Source: Gemmatimonadota bacterium
GTDB lineage: Bacteria > Latescibacterota > UBA2968 > UBA8231
Assembly: GCA_026706505.1 (NCBI GenBank)
Contig: JAPOYQ010000672.1
Location: 1 to 11,853 of the forward strand
Direction: 5' to 3'
Length of the DNA: 11,853 bases
The notes beneath the pieces are model-generated. The model saw nothing but the letters and a program-made list of their open reading frames with translations, ran no database searches and was not told where the DNA came from. Position numbers and translations under genes: made by a program. Each line of letters starts with the position of its first letter. Position 1 is the first letter of the stretch. Shown in pieces: positions 5,605 to 11,853 of the stretch.

Positions 5605-6965
5605 TACTCCGCGCGTCCGGTGGGCACAAGCGGCCCCAATACTGAGGCCGGACTGCACTGCATCGCGCTCAGGTGCGCTGGCGACAAGCAGCTCTCCAGC
5701 ACTTCAAGGATGTCGCCGACCCTGATCTGCTCGTGTACGTCAAAATAGACGCTAGGAGCCGCCCCGCTGGCCGCGGCCGAGCAGAGCATATCGGCCACGT
5801 CCTCAGCTTGCTCCCACGCACGCAGCAGCAGGCCGTAGGCTTTGCGCTTGGCGCGGCCCAAATCCGCCGCCACAACGCGCTCGTCGAGGTTGGCCAATGC
5901 GGCACTTATTTCCTCGCGCAACTGCTCGCTCTGTTGGGTATATCCGCCCACTGTGCAAAAGCAGAACGTCGGCTCGGCATAAACCTCGGCTCCAAAGGCA
6001 TCGCCATCGATCAGACCATCTTCGTAGTGCGCGGCAAAAAAATTGCTCGCCGGCCCCAAGGCGATGTCTAAGGCCAATTCTAAGGCCAACTCCCGCAAGA
6101 GCAAATCGCGGCCCGATTGGCCCGCCTTATCGTCGCCGAAAAACAGCAAGGTATAGGGTCGGCTGACCGGCAGTGCCAAGTCCCCAAGCGGCCGCGGAGC
6201 TGGCAAAACCACCGGCCGCTCCACGCGGGCCCATGCGGAGCGCGGTCGGCTGTGCTTTAGCAAGTTGGACTCGACGGCCGCGCAAATATCCTCTACGTCG
6301 AAATCTCCGCACAAATACAGCCCCATGTATTCGGGCTGGTAAAAGACTTCGTGACAGCGAGTTAGCGCAGCCACATCGATCTGCCCGATGCTCTCCCTCG
6401 TGCCGGCCATATCCCACGCCAAGGGGACATCCCTGTACAGTGCCTTGAGGCCGTGTAAAAACCCGATCCACTCTGGGTCGTCGCAGCTTATCTGTAACTC
6501 GTGGTCGATGATTTCGCGCTCTTGAGCGACACCGTCTGGCAGGACGTGCAGGTCCAACGCGAGTTCAAAGAGCAACGCTAAATGGTCGGCAAAATGCTCA
6601 ATGCACGTCAGAGAAAAAACGGTTGAAGTAAAACTGGTGCTGGCGCTTACGTCGCCACCGAGGCGGTTGATCTGCTCGGTGATGTCGCCGTAGGGTTTGG
6701 CAAAAAGTCGGTGTTCGAGAAAGTGCGCCGTACCAGCAGGCGTCGTCTGCACCTTCCCAGAGTCACGGGCACGCAGATGCAGATCGACCGAGCCGTAGTC
6801 TATGTACAGCACGGCCGCTTTTTGCCGACTACCTAGCCGCGGTACTGCCCATACATCAAGGCCACATCCTAAGCGGCTGTGGTGTACGACTTCCCCCAAT
6901 AGCGCATCCGCGATCACGTTCTTATGTCCCGTGCAATAGAAAAGCCGTGTCCGCTGCGATGCCAT
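5604..6965 (-). CDS. M16-family zinc metalloprotease, YfmH-like
   Basis: This protein of up to 453 residues has the inverted zinc motif of M16 peptidases, H81-F-L-E84-H85, within AGTAHFLEHRLFAKPYGDI. The third ligand is probably Glu156 in EREIIDHEL. IDYGSVDLHL before the motif and INRLGGDVSASTSFTSTVFSLTC after it match the YfmH/YmfH subgroup. In Bacillus this subgroup is paired with YfmF and linked to modification of elongation factor P; no EF-P gene is present here. The second half lacks a zinc motif, as is normal for the non-catalytic M16 domain. The start is uncertain. ATG at 6965 overlaps the upstream YfmF-like gene by 44 bases. GTG at 6917 would begin just after that gene's stop and would still leave family-length sequence before the domain. 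It most likely works as a heterodimer with the upstream protein. Confidence 0.9.
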   Translation of the reverse strand: MASQRTRLFYCTGHKNVIADALLGEVVHHSRLGCGLDVWAVPRLGSRQKAAVLYIDYGSVDLHLRARDSGKVQTTPAGTAHFLEHRLFAKPYGDITEQINRLGGDVSASTSFTSTVFSLTCIEHFADHLALLFELALDLHVLPDGVAQEREIIDHELQISCDDPEWIGFLHGLKALYRDVPLAWDMAGTRESIGQIDVAALTRCHEVFYQPEYMGLYLCGDFDVEDICAAVESNLLKHSRPRSAWARVERPVVLPAPRPLGDLALPVSRPYTLLFFGDDKAGQSGRDLLLRELALELALDIALGPASNFFAAHYEDGLIDGDAFGAEVYAEPTFCFCTVGGYTQQSEQLREEISAALANLDERVVAADLGRAKRKAYGLLLRAWEQAEDVADMLCSAAASGAAPSVYFDVHEQIRVGDILEVLESCLSPAHLSAMQCSPASVLGPLVPTGRAE

Positions 6966-8193
6966 CGGCCACGTGGGCTAGCTCTTCGACGCCGACTTGC
7001 TCAATGCGCTGCCACAGCGCTTGCGGGGACTGGCTACCCCCTGTCAGCCCTTCCCGCAATTGATAGCGAAAAAAGCCCTCACGGTCTTCGGCTAGCCCCA
7101 ACAGCCGCGCTCTGAGCAGGTGCCGAGCCACTTCAATCTCCTGAGGAACAACAACCCCAGAGCGCAGCGCTTGGAGCTCTTGTTCCACCTTATCCCGAAC
7201 CTCGGAGTACGCAGCGGCTTCAATGCCCGCGGCCACAAAGAGTAGCCCGCTCAATGCCTCGATATGCGATGCAATGTAGTAGCACAAACCCTCTTCTTCG
7301 CGGAGGTGTTTGAACAGCCGCGATGGACCGTCGCCGCCGAGCATCAGGTTCAGGAGAACCAAAGCCGGATAGTCGTCGGTGCCGTCCGTACCATAAGCAA
7401 CTTGGGTGCGATAGCCCAATACCATTTTTGCCTCTCGCACCTCTTGACATTCAAAAATCTCGCGCCGCGAACCAGCAATGCTCGGGCGTGGCGGCTGGCG
7501 CTGGGGTTGGCTCGACGCACGCTCCCAAGTAAAAAGAGACTCCACCAAGGGCTGAATCTGCTCCAAGCGCAGATCGCCGCTTACGAAAAGATCTAGGCGA
7601 TCAACAGCCGTCCGCTCGTGGTGGAAAGCCCACAGCTCATCGGCCTGCACGGCGGCAAAGTCTGCGGGGTTGCCTAGCGGCGACAAGCCTATAGGTTCGC
7701 CCCGGCACATCTCTTCGCTGCACCGCCTTTGGGCGTAGCTCAGTTTGTCGTTGAAGCCATCGGCGATTTGCCGCGCGAGGCGGTGTTTTTCTCGCTCTAG
7801 ACAATCGGGCTGGAACCCACTGCCATCGCGGAGGACATCGCGTAGAAAAGCCAATCCCTGCGCCAATATCCCCTTCTCCCCAAGGAAGTTATCATCTATA
7901 ATCTCCAGACATAAATGAACAAACTGATACTCTCCTAAGCGATCGACTTGCACCGAGTAATGCGCTCCGTAGAGATCGTCAATGAAGCGGTTGAGGCTCT
8001 GGATATTGGGCAGTTTGTGCGTGCCCCGTGCCAACAGTTGGCCGCTCAGAGCCACGAGCGAATGTCTCGGCGCACACAGCGGCGTGCTCAGACACACATC
8101 CACCCGGATCGTCTTATACAGCCCAATGCTGTGCAGATGCAAATAGACGCCATCCGCAAGTTGGACGCGGGTGAGTTCACCTGCGGTGTGCAT
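6922..8193 (-). CDS. M16-family non-catalytic partner, YfmF-like
   Basis: This 423-residue protein has the two-domain M16B layout but lacks HxxEH. The region where it should lie reads LVALSGQLLARGTHKLPNIQSL (46-67). FIDDLYGAHY (70-79) and LCLEIIDDNFLG are typical of the YfmF/YmfF branch. The C-terminal domain has YRTQVAY, LLNLMLGGDGPSRLFKHLREEEGLCYYI (280-307), with the conserved Arg and Tyr that help substrate binding in M16 heterodimers. The usual length of YfmF proteins (about 425) agrees with the ATG at 8193. The open frame extends much further upstream, but that part lies opposite trmJ and has no family resemblance. It is the first gene of the minus-strand run and is divergent from trmJ. 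The likely role is to pair with the following zinc protease and help form the substrate chamber. Confidence 0.88.
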   Translation of the reverse strand: MHTAGELTRVQLADGVYLHLHSIGLYKTIRVDVCLSTPLCAPRHSLVALSGQLLARGTHKLPNIQSLNRFIDDLYGAHYSVQVDRLGEYQFVHLCLEIIDDNFLGEKGILAQGLAFLRDVLRDGSGFQPDCLEREKHRLARQIADGFNDKLSYAQRRCSEEMCRGEPIGLSPLGNPADFAAVQADELWAFHHERTAVDRLDLFVSGDLRLEQIQPLVESLFTWERASSQPQRQPPRPSIAGSRREIFECQEVREAKMVLGYRTQVAYGTDGTDDYPALVLLNLMLGGDGPSRLFKHLREEEGLCYYIASHIEALSGLLFVAAGIEAAAYSEVRDKVEQELQALRSGVVVPQEIEVARHLLRARLLGLAEDREGFFRYQLREGLTGGSQSPQALWQRIEQVGVEELAHVADGIAADTAFLLHGT

Positions 8194-8233
8194 TGGCGCG
8201 CAGTATCCTTCTTGGTTTAGTTTGGCAAGCCGC
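8194..8233. promoter_or_regulatory. Divergent gap between the M16 operon and trmJ
   Basis: These 40 bases separate two divergent starts, so start signals for both directions must sit here or inside the opposing genes. Towards the M16 genes there is TTGCCA (8228-8223) and GATACT (8207-8202) with a short 15-base spacer, which would give an almost leaderless message. No convincing -10/-35 pair is seen towards trmJ. The assignment rests mainly on position. Confidence 0.3.
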
Positions 8234-8986
8234 ATGAATCCTCTCGACAACATCCGCGTCGTGCTCGTCGAGCCGGCGACACCCGGCAATATCGGCGCTA
8301 CGGCTCGCGTGCTCAAAACCACGGGTATAAGCCAATTGGCCTTGGTCAATCCCGGGGCATGGGACACACCGGAAGCGCGTGCCTTTGCCCACGGCGCGGG
8401 CGATATTTTCGATGGCAGCCAAGTTTTTCCCAGTCTAGCCGCGGCCGTAGCCGATTGCCACATCGTCGTCGGCACGACCCATCGGCAGGGCCGCTTCCGC
8501 ACGGTTACTTCCGCGCCACAATCCCTGATTGCCCAACTAGCCTTCCAAATACATCATCGCCGAATCGCCCTTGTATTCGGACGCGAAAGGGACGGCTTGT
8601 GGCATGAGGAACTCGCGCTCTGTCACCAGGTGCTGAGGTTCCCTACAGCCGTGGCTTATCCTTCCCTCAACCTCTCTCACGCCGTGCTCCTGTTCACTTA
8701 TGGCCTGTATGCGGCCGTGAGCGAAAAACCACCGGATCCGCCCGTGCAACTGGCCACGGCTGGCGAACGCGAGCGAATGTTCGCTCAGATCCTGCAAGCC
8801 CTTGCCGAAATAGAGTTTACCCCGTACAACAACAAGCCGGATCACTTCGGTCGAGTGCTGCGCCGCTTCTTCAACAAAGTCGATTTGGAAGTTCGCGATG
8901 TGCGGGCGATTCAGACGATATGTGGCCAGATCCGCAAGTTCAGCCACCGCTATCGCCGCAGTGACGGGCGCACTGGGGCCGACTGA
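8234..8986 (+). CDS. trmJ: tRNA (cytidine/uridine-2'-O-)-methyltransferase, TrmJ family
   Basis: This 250-residue protein, close to the usual TrmJ length of about 245, is a SPOUT methyltransferase with a trefoil-knot SAM site. The N-terminus [23 protein letters not shown] (9-31) contains N-x-G-A-T-A-R with the conserved Arg24. [15 protein letters not shown] (113-127) and [18 protein letters not shown] (142-159) are the SAM-binding knot motifs. The C-terminal region [23 protein letters not shown] is the small helical extension of TrmJ. In characterised bacteria TrmJ methylates the 2'-OH of nucleotide 32 in the anticodon loop. The ATG at 8234 is chosen because homologous sequence begins there, although the frame is open from a GTG at 8171. 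The gene stands alone on the plus strand, divergent from the M16 genes and convergent with gmd, with a 37-base tail overlap. A generic TrmH-family assignment is the only alternative. Confidence 0.92.
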   Translation: MNPLDNIRVVLVEPATPGNIGATARVLKTTGISQLALVNPGAWDTPEARAFAHGAGDIFDGSQVFPSLAAAVADCHIVVGTTHRQGRFRTVTSAPQSLIAQLAFQIHHRRIALVFGRERDGLWHEELALCHQVLRFPTAVAYPSLNLSHAVLLFTYGLYAAVSEKPPDPPVQLATAGERERMFAQILQALAEIEFTPYNNKPDHFGRVLRRFFNKVDLEVRDVRAIQTICGQIRKFSHRYRRSDGRTGAD

Positions 8987-9948
8987 TGGGCCACCTGTTC
9001 CAAGTCCCAGTCAACCATCTGCTGGACCATTTCCTCAAAGCCGACCTCGGGCTCCCAACCGAGTTTTTCCCGCGCCTTAGTCGCATCGCCCAACAGGGTA
9101 TACACCTCTGCGGGGCGCAAAAAACGCTCATCCAGGACCACGTATTGCCGCCAGTCCAAGCCGGCGTGGGCAAAGGCAACCTCGCAGAATTCGCCAATGG
9201 TGCGGGAGGTACCCGTGGCGATGACGTAATCGTCGGGTTCGTCCTGCTGGAGCATCATCCACATTGCGCGGACAAAGTCGCCCGCATAGCCCCAATCGCG
9301 GCGAGGAGCTAGGTCGCCAAGGCGCAGCTCTTGGTCCAGCCCGCATTTGATGCGGGCCACACCATGCGTGATTTTGCGGGTGACGAATTCGCGCCCACGG
9401 CGCGGCGACTCGTGATTGAAGAGAATGCCCGTGCAGGCGAACAGACCGTAGCTTTCGCGATAGTTGATGGTGATCCAATGTGCGTAGAGCTTGGACACCC
9501 CGTAGGGCGAACGCGGATAGAAAGCCGTTTGCTCGTTCTGTGGCGATTCCTGTGCGTTGCCGAATAGCTCGCTGGTGCTGGCTTGGTAAAAGCGGATGTT
9601 CTCGTCGCAGGCGCGGATGGCTTCAAGCAGCCGCGTCACGCCCAAGCCGGTGATCTCGCCGGTCAACATGGGTTGCTCCCAAGAGACCGGTATAAAGGAC
9701 TGAGCGCCTAGATTGTACACTTCCTGCGGCCGCGCAGTCTGTAGCGCCGAAATCAATGACTTCTGGTCCAACAGATCGCCGGAGATCAACTCGATTTTGT
9801 CCTGCAAATGGCCGATCCGCTCAAAATTGACCGTGCTACTGCGGCGAACCAGCCCGAAAACCTCATAGCCCTTTTCCAGCAGCAATTCGGCTAAGTACGA
9901 ACCGTCTTGGCCGGTAATTCCAGTGATTAGGGCGCGCTTGGGGCTCAT
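8950..9948 (-). CDS. gmd: GDP-mannose 4,6-dehydratase
   Basis: This 332-residue extended short-chain dehydrogenase converts GDP-mannose to GDP-4-keto-6-deoxymannose, the precursor of GDP-fucose, GDP-rhamnose and related sugars. The NADP-binding loop is G10-I-T-G13-Q-D-G16, followed by [17 protein letters not shown], which is characteristic of Gmd. Catalytic residues are Thr125 and Glu127 in ASTSELFG and the Y149-x-x-x-K153 pair in [30 protein letters not shown] and the [16 protein letters not shown] segment are also Gmd hallmarks. The ATG at 9948 lies one base after the gcvP stop, with AAGAGGAG upstream, so it is coupled to gcvP. No reductase such as fcl or rmd and no glycosyltransferase is nearby, so the final sugar cannot be named. 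The product presumably feeds surface glycans. The 3' end overlaps that of trmJ. Confidence 0.96.
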   Translation of the reverse strand: MSPKRALITGITGQDGSYLAELLLEKGYEVFGLVRRSSTVNFERIGHLQDKIELISGDLLDQKSLISALQTARPQEVYNLGAQSFIPVSWEQPMLTGEITGLGVTRLLEAIRACDENIRFYQASTSELFGNAQESPQNEQTAFYPRSPYGVSKLYAHWITINYRESYGLFACTGILFNHESPRRGREFVTRKITHGVARIKCGLDQELRLGDLAPRRDWGYAGDFVRAMWMMLQQDEPDDYVIATGTSRTIGEFCEVAFAHAGLDWRQYVVLDERFLRPAEVYTLLGDATKAREKLGWEPEVGFEEMVQQMVDWDLEQVAHQSAPVRPSLRR

Positions 9949-9949
9949 T

Positions 9950-11853
9950 TCACTCCTCTTGTGAATACGTTTCGACAGACGGACAGGAACAGATCAGGTT
10001 GCGATCGCCCTGCGCGTCGTTCAGTCGCCCTACGGCCGGCCAAAATTTGCGCTCCAATAGCCAAGGAGCCGGCAGGGCGGCGACGGTTCTAGAATAGGGC
10101 CGATCCCACTCGTCGGCCAGCACGACATCCACAGGGTGCGGCGCGTGGACGAGCGGATTGTCGGTGGGGTCCATCTCCCCGGCAGCTACTTGTCGGATTT
10201 CTCCGCCAATGGCGATCATGGCCTCGCAAAACCGGTCCAACTCGGCCTTGGATTCGCTCTCAGTAGGTTCGACCATCAAGGTTCCGACGACCGGAAAGGA
10301 TACCGTGGGTGCGTGGAATCCATAGTCCATCAATCGCTTGGCTACGTCTTCTACGCCAATGCCGTGCTCCCGCGCCCAGCGCAGGTCGAGGATACACTCG
10401 TGGGCTACGCGCCCGTTGTGCCCCTTGTATAGCACGGGAAAGGAATCGGCGAGGCGAGTGCTCAGATAATTGGCACTGAGAATCGCCACCTTCGTCGCCT
10501 CGGTGAGGCCCGAGCCACCCATCAGCCGCAAATACGCCCAAGATATGAGCAGAATCGAGGCACTGCCCCACGGAGCAGCCGCAATGGGGCCGATCGACTC
10601 AGCCCCACCGGTATAGACGAGGGGGTGCGAGGGCAAGAACTCCACTAAGTGCTCGGCCACGGCAATGGGCCCCATCCCCGGGCCGCCCCCGCCGTGGGGA
10701 ATGCAGAAGGTCTTGTGCAAATTCAAATGACACACGTCAATGCCGATTTCCCCGGGCCGGCACAATCCCACCAGGGCATTCATATTGGCACCGTCCATAT
10801 AGACCTGGCCGCCTGCTTGATGGACAACCGCGCAGATTTCGCCAATGGCCTCTTCAAACACCCCGTGGGTCGAGGGGTACGTCACCATTAAGGCCGCGAG
10901 TCGCTCGCGGTGTGCGTCGGCTTTTGCCCGCAGGTCTGCCAAGTCGATATTTCCTTCGTCGTCACAAGAGACGACGACCACGTCTAAACCGGCCATAGCC
11001 GCGCTAGCCGGATTGGTTCCATGCGCCGAGGCTGGAATGAGGCAGATGTTCCGCTGGGCCTCCCCGCGCATCCGGTGGTATTTGCGCACGATGAGTAGGC
11101 CAGCGTACTCGCCCTGAGAACCCGCATTGGGTTGCAGCGAAATGCCCTTGAGGCCGGTGATTTCGCGCAACATGTCCTCCATTTCGGCAAAAACTGCCGC
11201 GTACCCTTGGGCTTGCTCTACGGGCGCAAACGGATGCAGCCCAGCGAATTCAGGCCAAGTAATCGCCATCATTTCCGCGGTTGCATTGAGCTTCATAGTA
11301 CACGAGCCGAGGGGAATCATTGCGTGGACCAAGGACAGATCCTTGGCTTCGAGTCGGCGCATGTAGCGCATCATTTCGGTCTCGGAGTGATGCGTAGCAA
11401 AGACGGGATGCTCCATGAAACGCGAATGGCGGACGTGATCAGGCCTCCAAGCAGGCCCTTCATCGACTTCGGTGGGCACCTTGCCACCCAGCAAGGTGAG
11501 GATGGCTTGCAAATCTTCCTTGTGGGTCGTTTCGTCGAGGGCAATGCCCCAATGCCCGTCCCCCAGGTCGCGGAAGTTCATCCCCTCGGCCCGCGCCTGC
11601 GCCAACAACTCGTCTCCCCTCGCTCCCACTTCAACGCGTAGCACATCGAAGTACTGGTCGTGGACGACGCGGTAGCCAGCTTCCTCCAACCCTCGGGCAA
11701 GCACCTGCGTCTGGCGGTGTATGCGGTGAGCCATGCGCCGCAATCCGTCCGGCCCGTGATAGACCGCGTACATGCTCGCTACCACAGCAGGTAAGACCTC
11801 GGCCGTGCATAAGTTGCTCGTAGCCCGTTCTCTTTTGATCTGCTGATCGCGGG
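9950..11853 (-). CDS. gcvP: Glycine dehydrogenase (P-protein of the glycine cleavage system), C-terminal two thirds
   Basis: The frame stays open to the right window edge, and the edge sequence encodes a stretch ending [20 protein letters not shown], which is internal P-protein sequence. The gene therefore starts outside and about 634 residues are seen. P-protein decarboxylates glycine with PLP and passes the aminomethyl group to lipoyl H-protein. The second half of the single-chain enzyme contains [31 protein letters not shown] and the PLP-binding Lys (bases 10712-10714) in [22 protein letters not shown]. The normal C-terminus [15 protein letters not shown] shows a complete 3' end. Sequence to the left of the edge motif belongs to the first half of the chain, so this is the fused gcvP form rather than a gcvPB subunit gene. 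No gcvT or gcvH is visible. gmd follows after one base. Confidence 0.97.
   Translation of the reverse strand, partial: RDQQIKRERATSNLCTAEVLPAVVASMYAVYHGPDGLRRMAHRIHRQTQVLARGLEEAGYRVVHDQYFDVLRVEVGARGDELLAQARAEGMNFRDLGDGHWGIALDETTHKEDLQAILTLLGGKVPTEVDEGPAWRPDHVRHSRFMEHPVFATHHSETEMMRYMRRLEAKDLSLVHAMIPLGSCTMKLNATAEMMAITWPEFAGLHPFAPVEQAQGYAAVFAEMEDMLREITGLKGISLQPNAGSQGEYAGLLIVRKYHRMRGEAQRNICLIPASAHGTNPASAAMAGLDVVVVSCDDEGNIDLADLRAKADAHRERLAALMVTYPSTHGVFEEAIGEICAVVHQAGGQVYMDGANMNALVGLCRPGEIGIDVCHLNLHKTFCIPHGGGGPGMGPIAVAEHLVEFLPSHPLVYTGGAESIGPIAAAPWGSASILLISWAYLRLMGGSGLTEATKVAILSANYLSTRLADSFPVLYKGHNGRVAHECILDLRWAREHGIGVEDVAKRLMDYGFHAPTVSFPVVGTLMVEPTESESKAELDRFCEAMIAIGGEIRQVAAGEMDPTDNPLVHAPHPVDVVLADEWDRPYSRTVAALPAPWLLERKFWPAVGRLNDAQGDRNLICSCPSVETYSQEE
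9953..9960 (-). promoter_or_regulatory. Shine-Dalgarno site of gmd, inside the end of gcvP
   Basis: On the minus strand AAGAGGAG ends four bases before the gmd ATG and directly abuts the gcvP TGA. The last gcvP codons therefore double as the ribosome-binding site of gmd. Confidence 0.7.

Noticed and set aside
5605..5658. GTG start adding 18 residues to the THUMP protein
   Set aside because: The ATG at 5604 overlaps the preceding stop as TAATG and matches the family N-terminus; the extension has no support.
8171..8233. GTG start adding 21 residues to TrmJ
   Set aside because: It would overlap the start of the divergent M16 gene, and TrmJ homology begins at the ATG at 8234.
8194..8502. The 103-codon upstream extension of the YfmF-like frame
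   Set aside because: It is antisense to the conserved N-terminus of trmJ, has no family resemblance, and the ATG at 8193 gives the usual family length.

Overview
The window is GC-rich and almost entirely coding: thirteen protein genes, two cut by the window ends, and no gene-free stretch longer than about 40 bases. I see no tRNA, rRNA, CRISPR array, insertion sequence or integrase. The organism looks like a Gram-negative bacterium. A lipobox lipoprotein with a SPOR domain implies an outer membrane and peptidoglycan, HemL implies the C5 route to haem, and GcvP is the single-chain form. The phylum cannot be fixed from the sequence; an uncultured or candidate phylum is possible, but that is a guess.

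Layout. Bases 1-1858, plus strand: the C-terminal end of a D-threonine aldolase/D-serine dehydratase-like PLP enzyme, an HU/IHF-type DNA-binding protein, and a sulfatase-fold hydrolase that starts one base after the HU stop. Bases 8193-1855, minus strand: a tightly packed seven-gene run, read in the order YfmF-like M16 protein, YfmH-like M16 zinc protease, THUMP-domain methyltransferase-like protein, hemL, SPOR lipoprotein, RibL/TagD-like nucleotidyltransferase, GNAT acetyltransferase. Neighbours overlap or touch everywhere except a 31-base gap before hemL. Bases 8234-8986, plus strand: a TrmJ-type tRNA 2'-O-methyltransferase, divergent from the seven-gene run across 40 bases. Bases 11853-8950, minus strand: gcvP (5' end beyond the window) followed one base later by gmd, whose end overlaps the end of trmJ by 37 bases.

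Functional reading. Most genes are recognisable housekeeping functions: one-carbon metabolism (gcvP), GDP-sugar synthesis (gmd), haem synthesis (hemL), nucleoid structure (HU) and RNA modification (trmJ). The less ordinary parts are as follows. The THUMP protein lacks the usual SAM-binding and catalytic motifs of its family. The sulfatase-fold enzyme has Thr where formylglycine-dependent sulfatases have Cys or Ser. The lipoprotein has a linker built from nine near-perfect 9-bp repeats. A nucleotidyltransferase and a GNAT of unknown substrate form the operon tail. The PLP enzyme at the left edge has Tyr where a metal-binding His is expected. I did not find a clear new multi-gene defence or mobile system. 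The seven-gene run is the best candidate for an undescribed functional association, and that is inference from gene order only.
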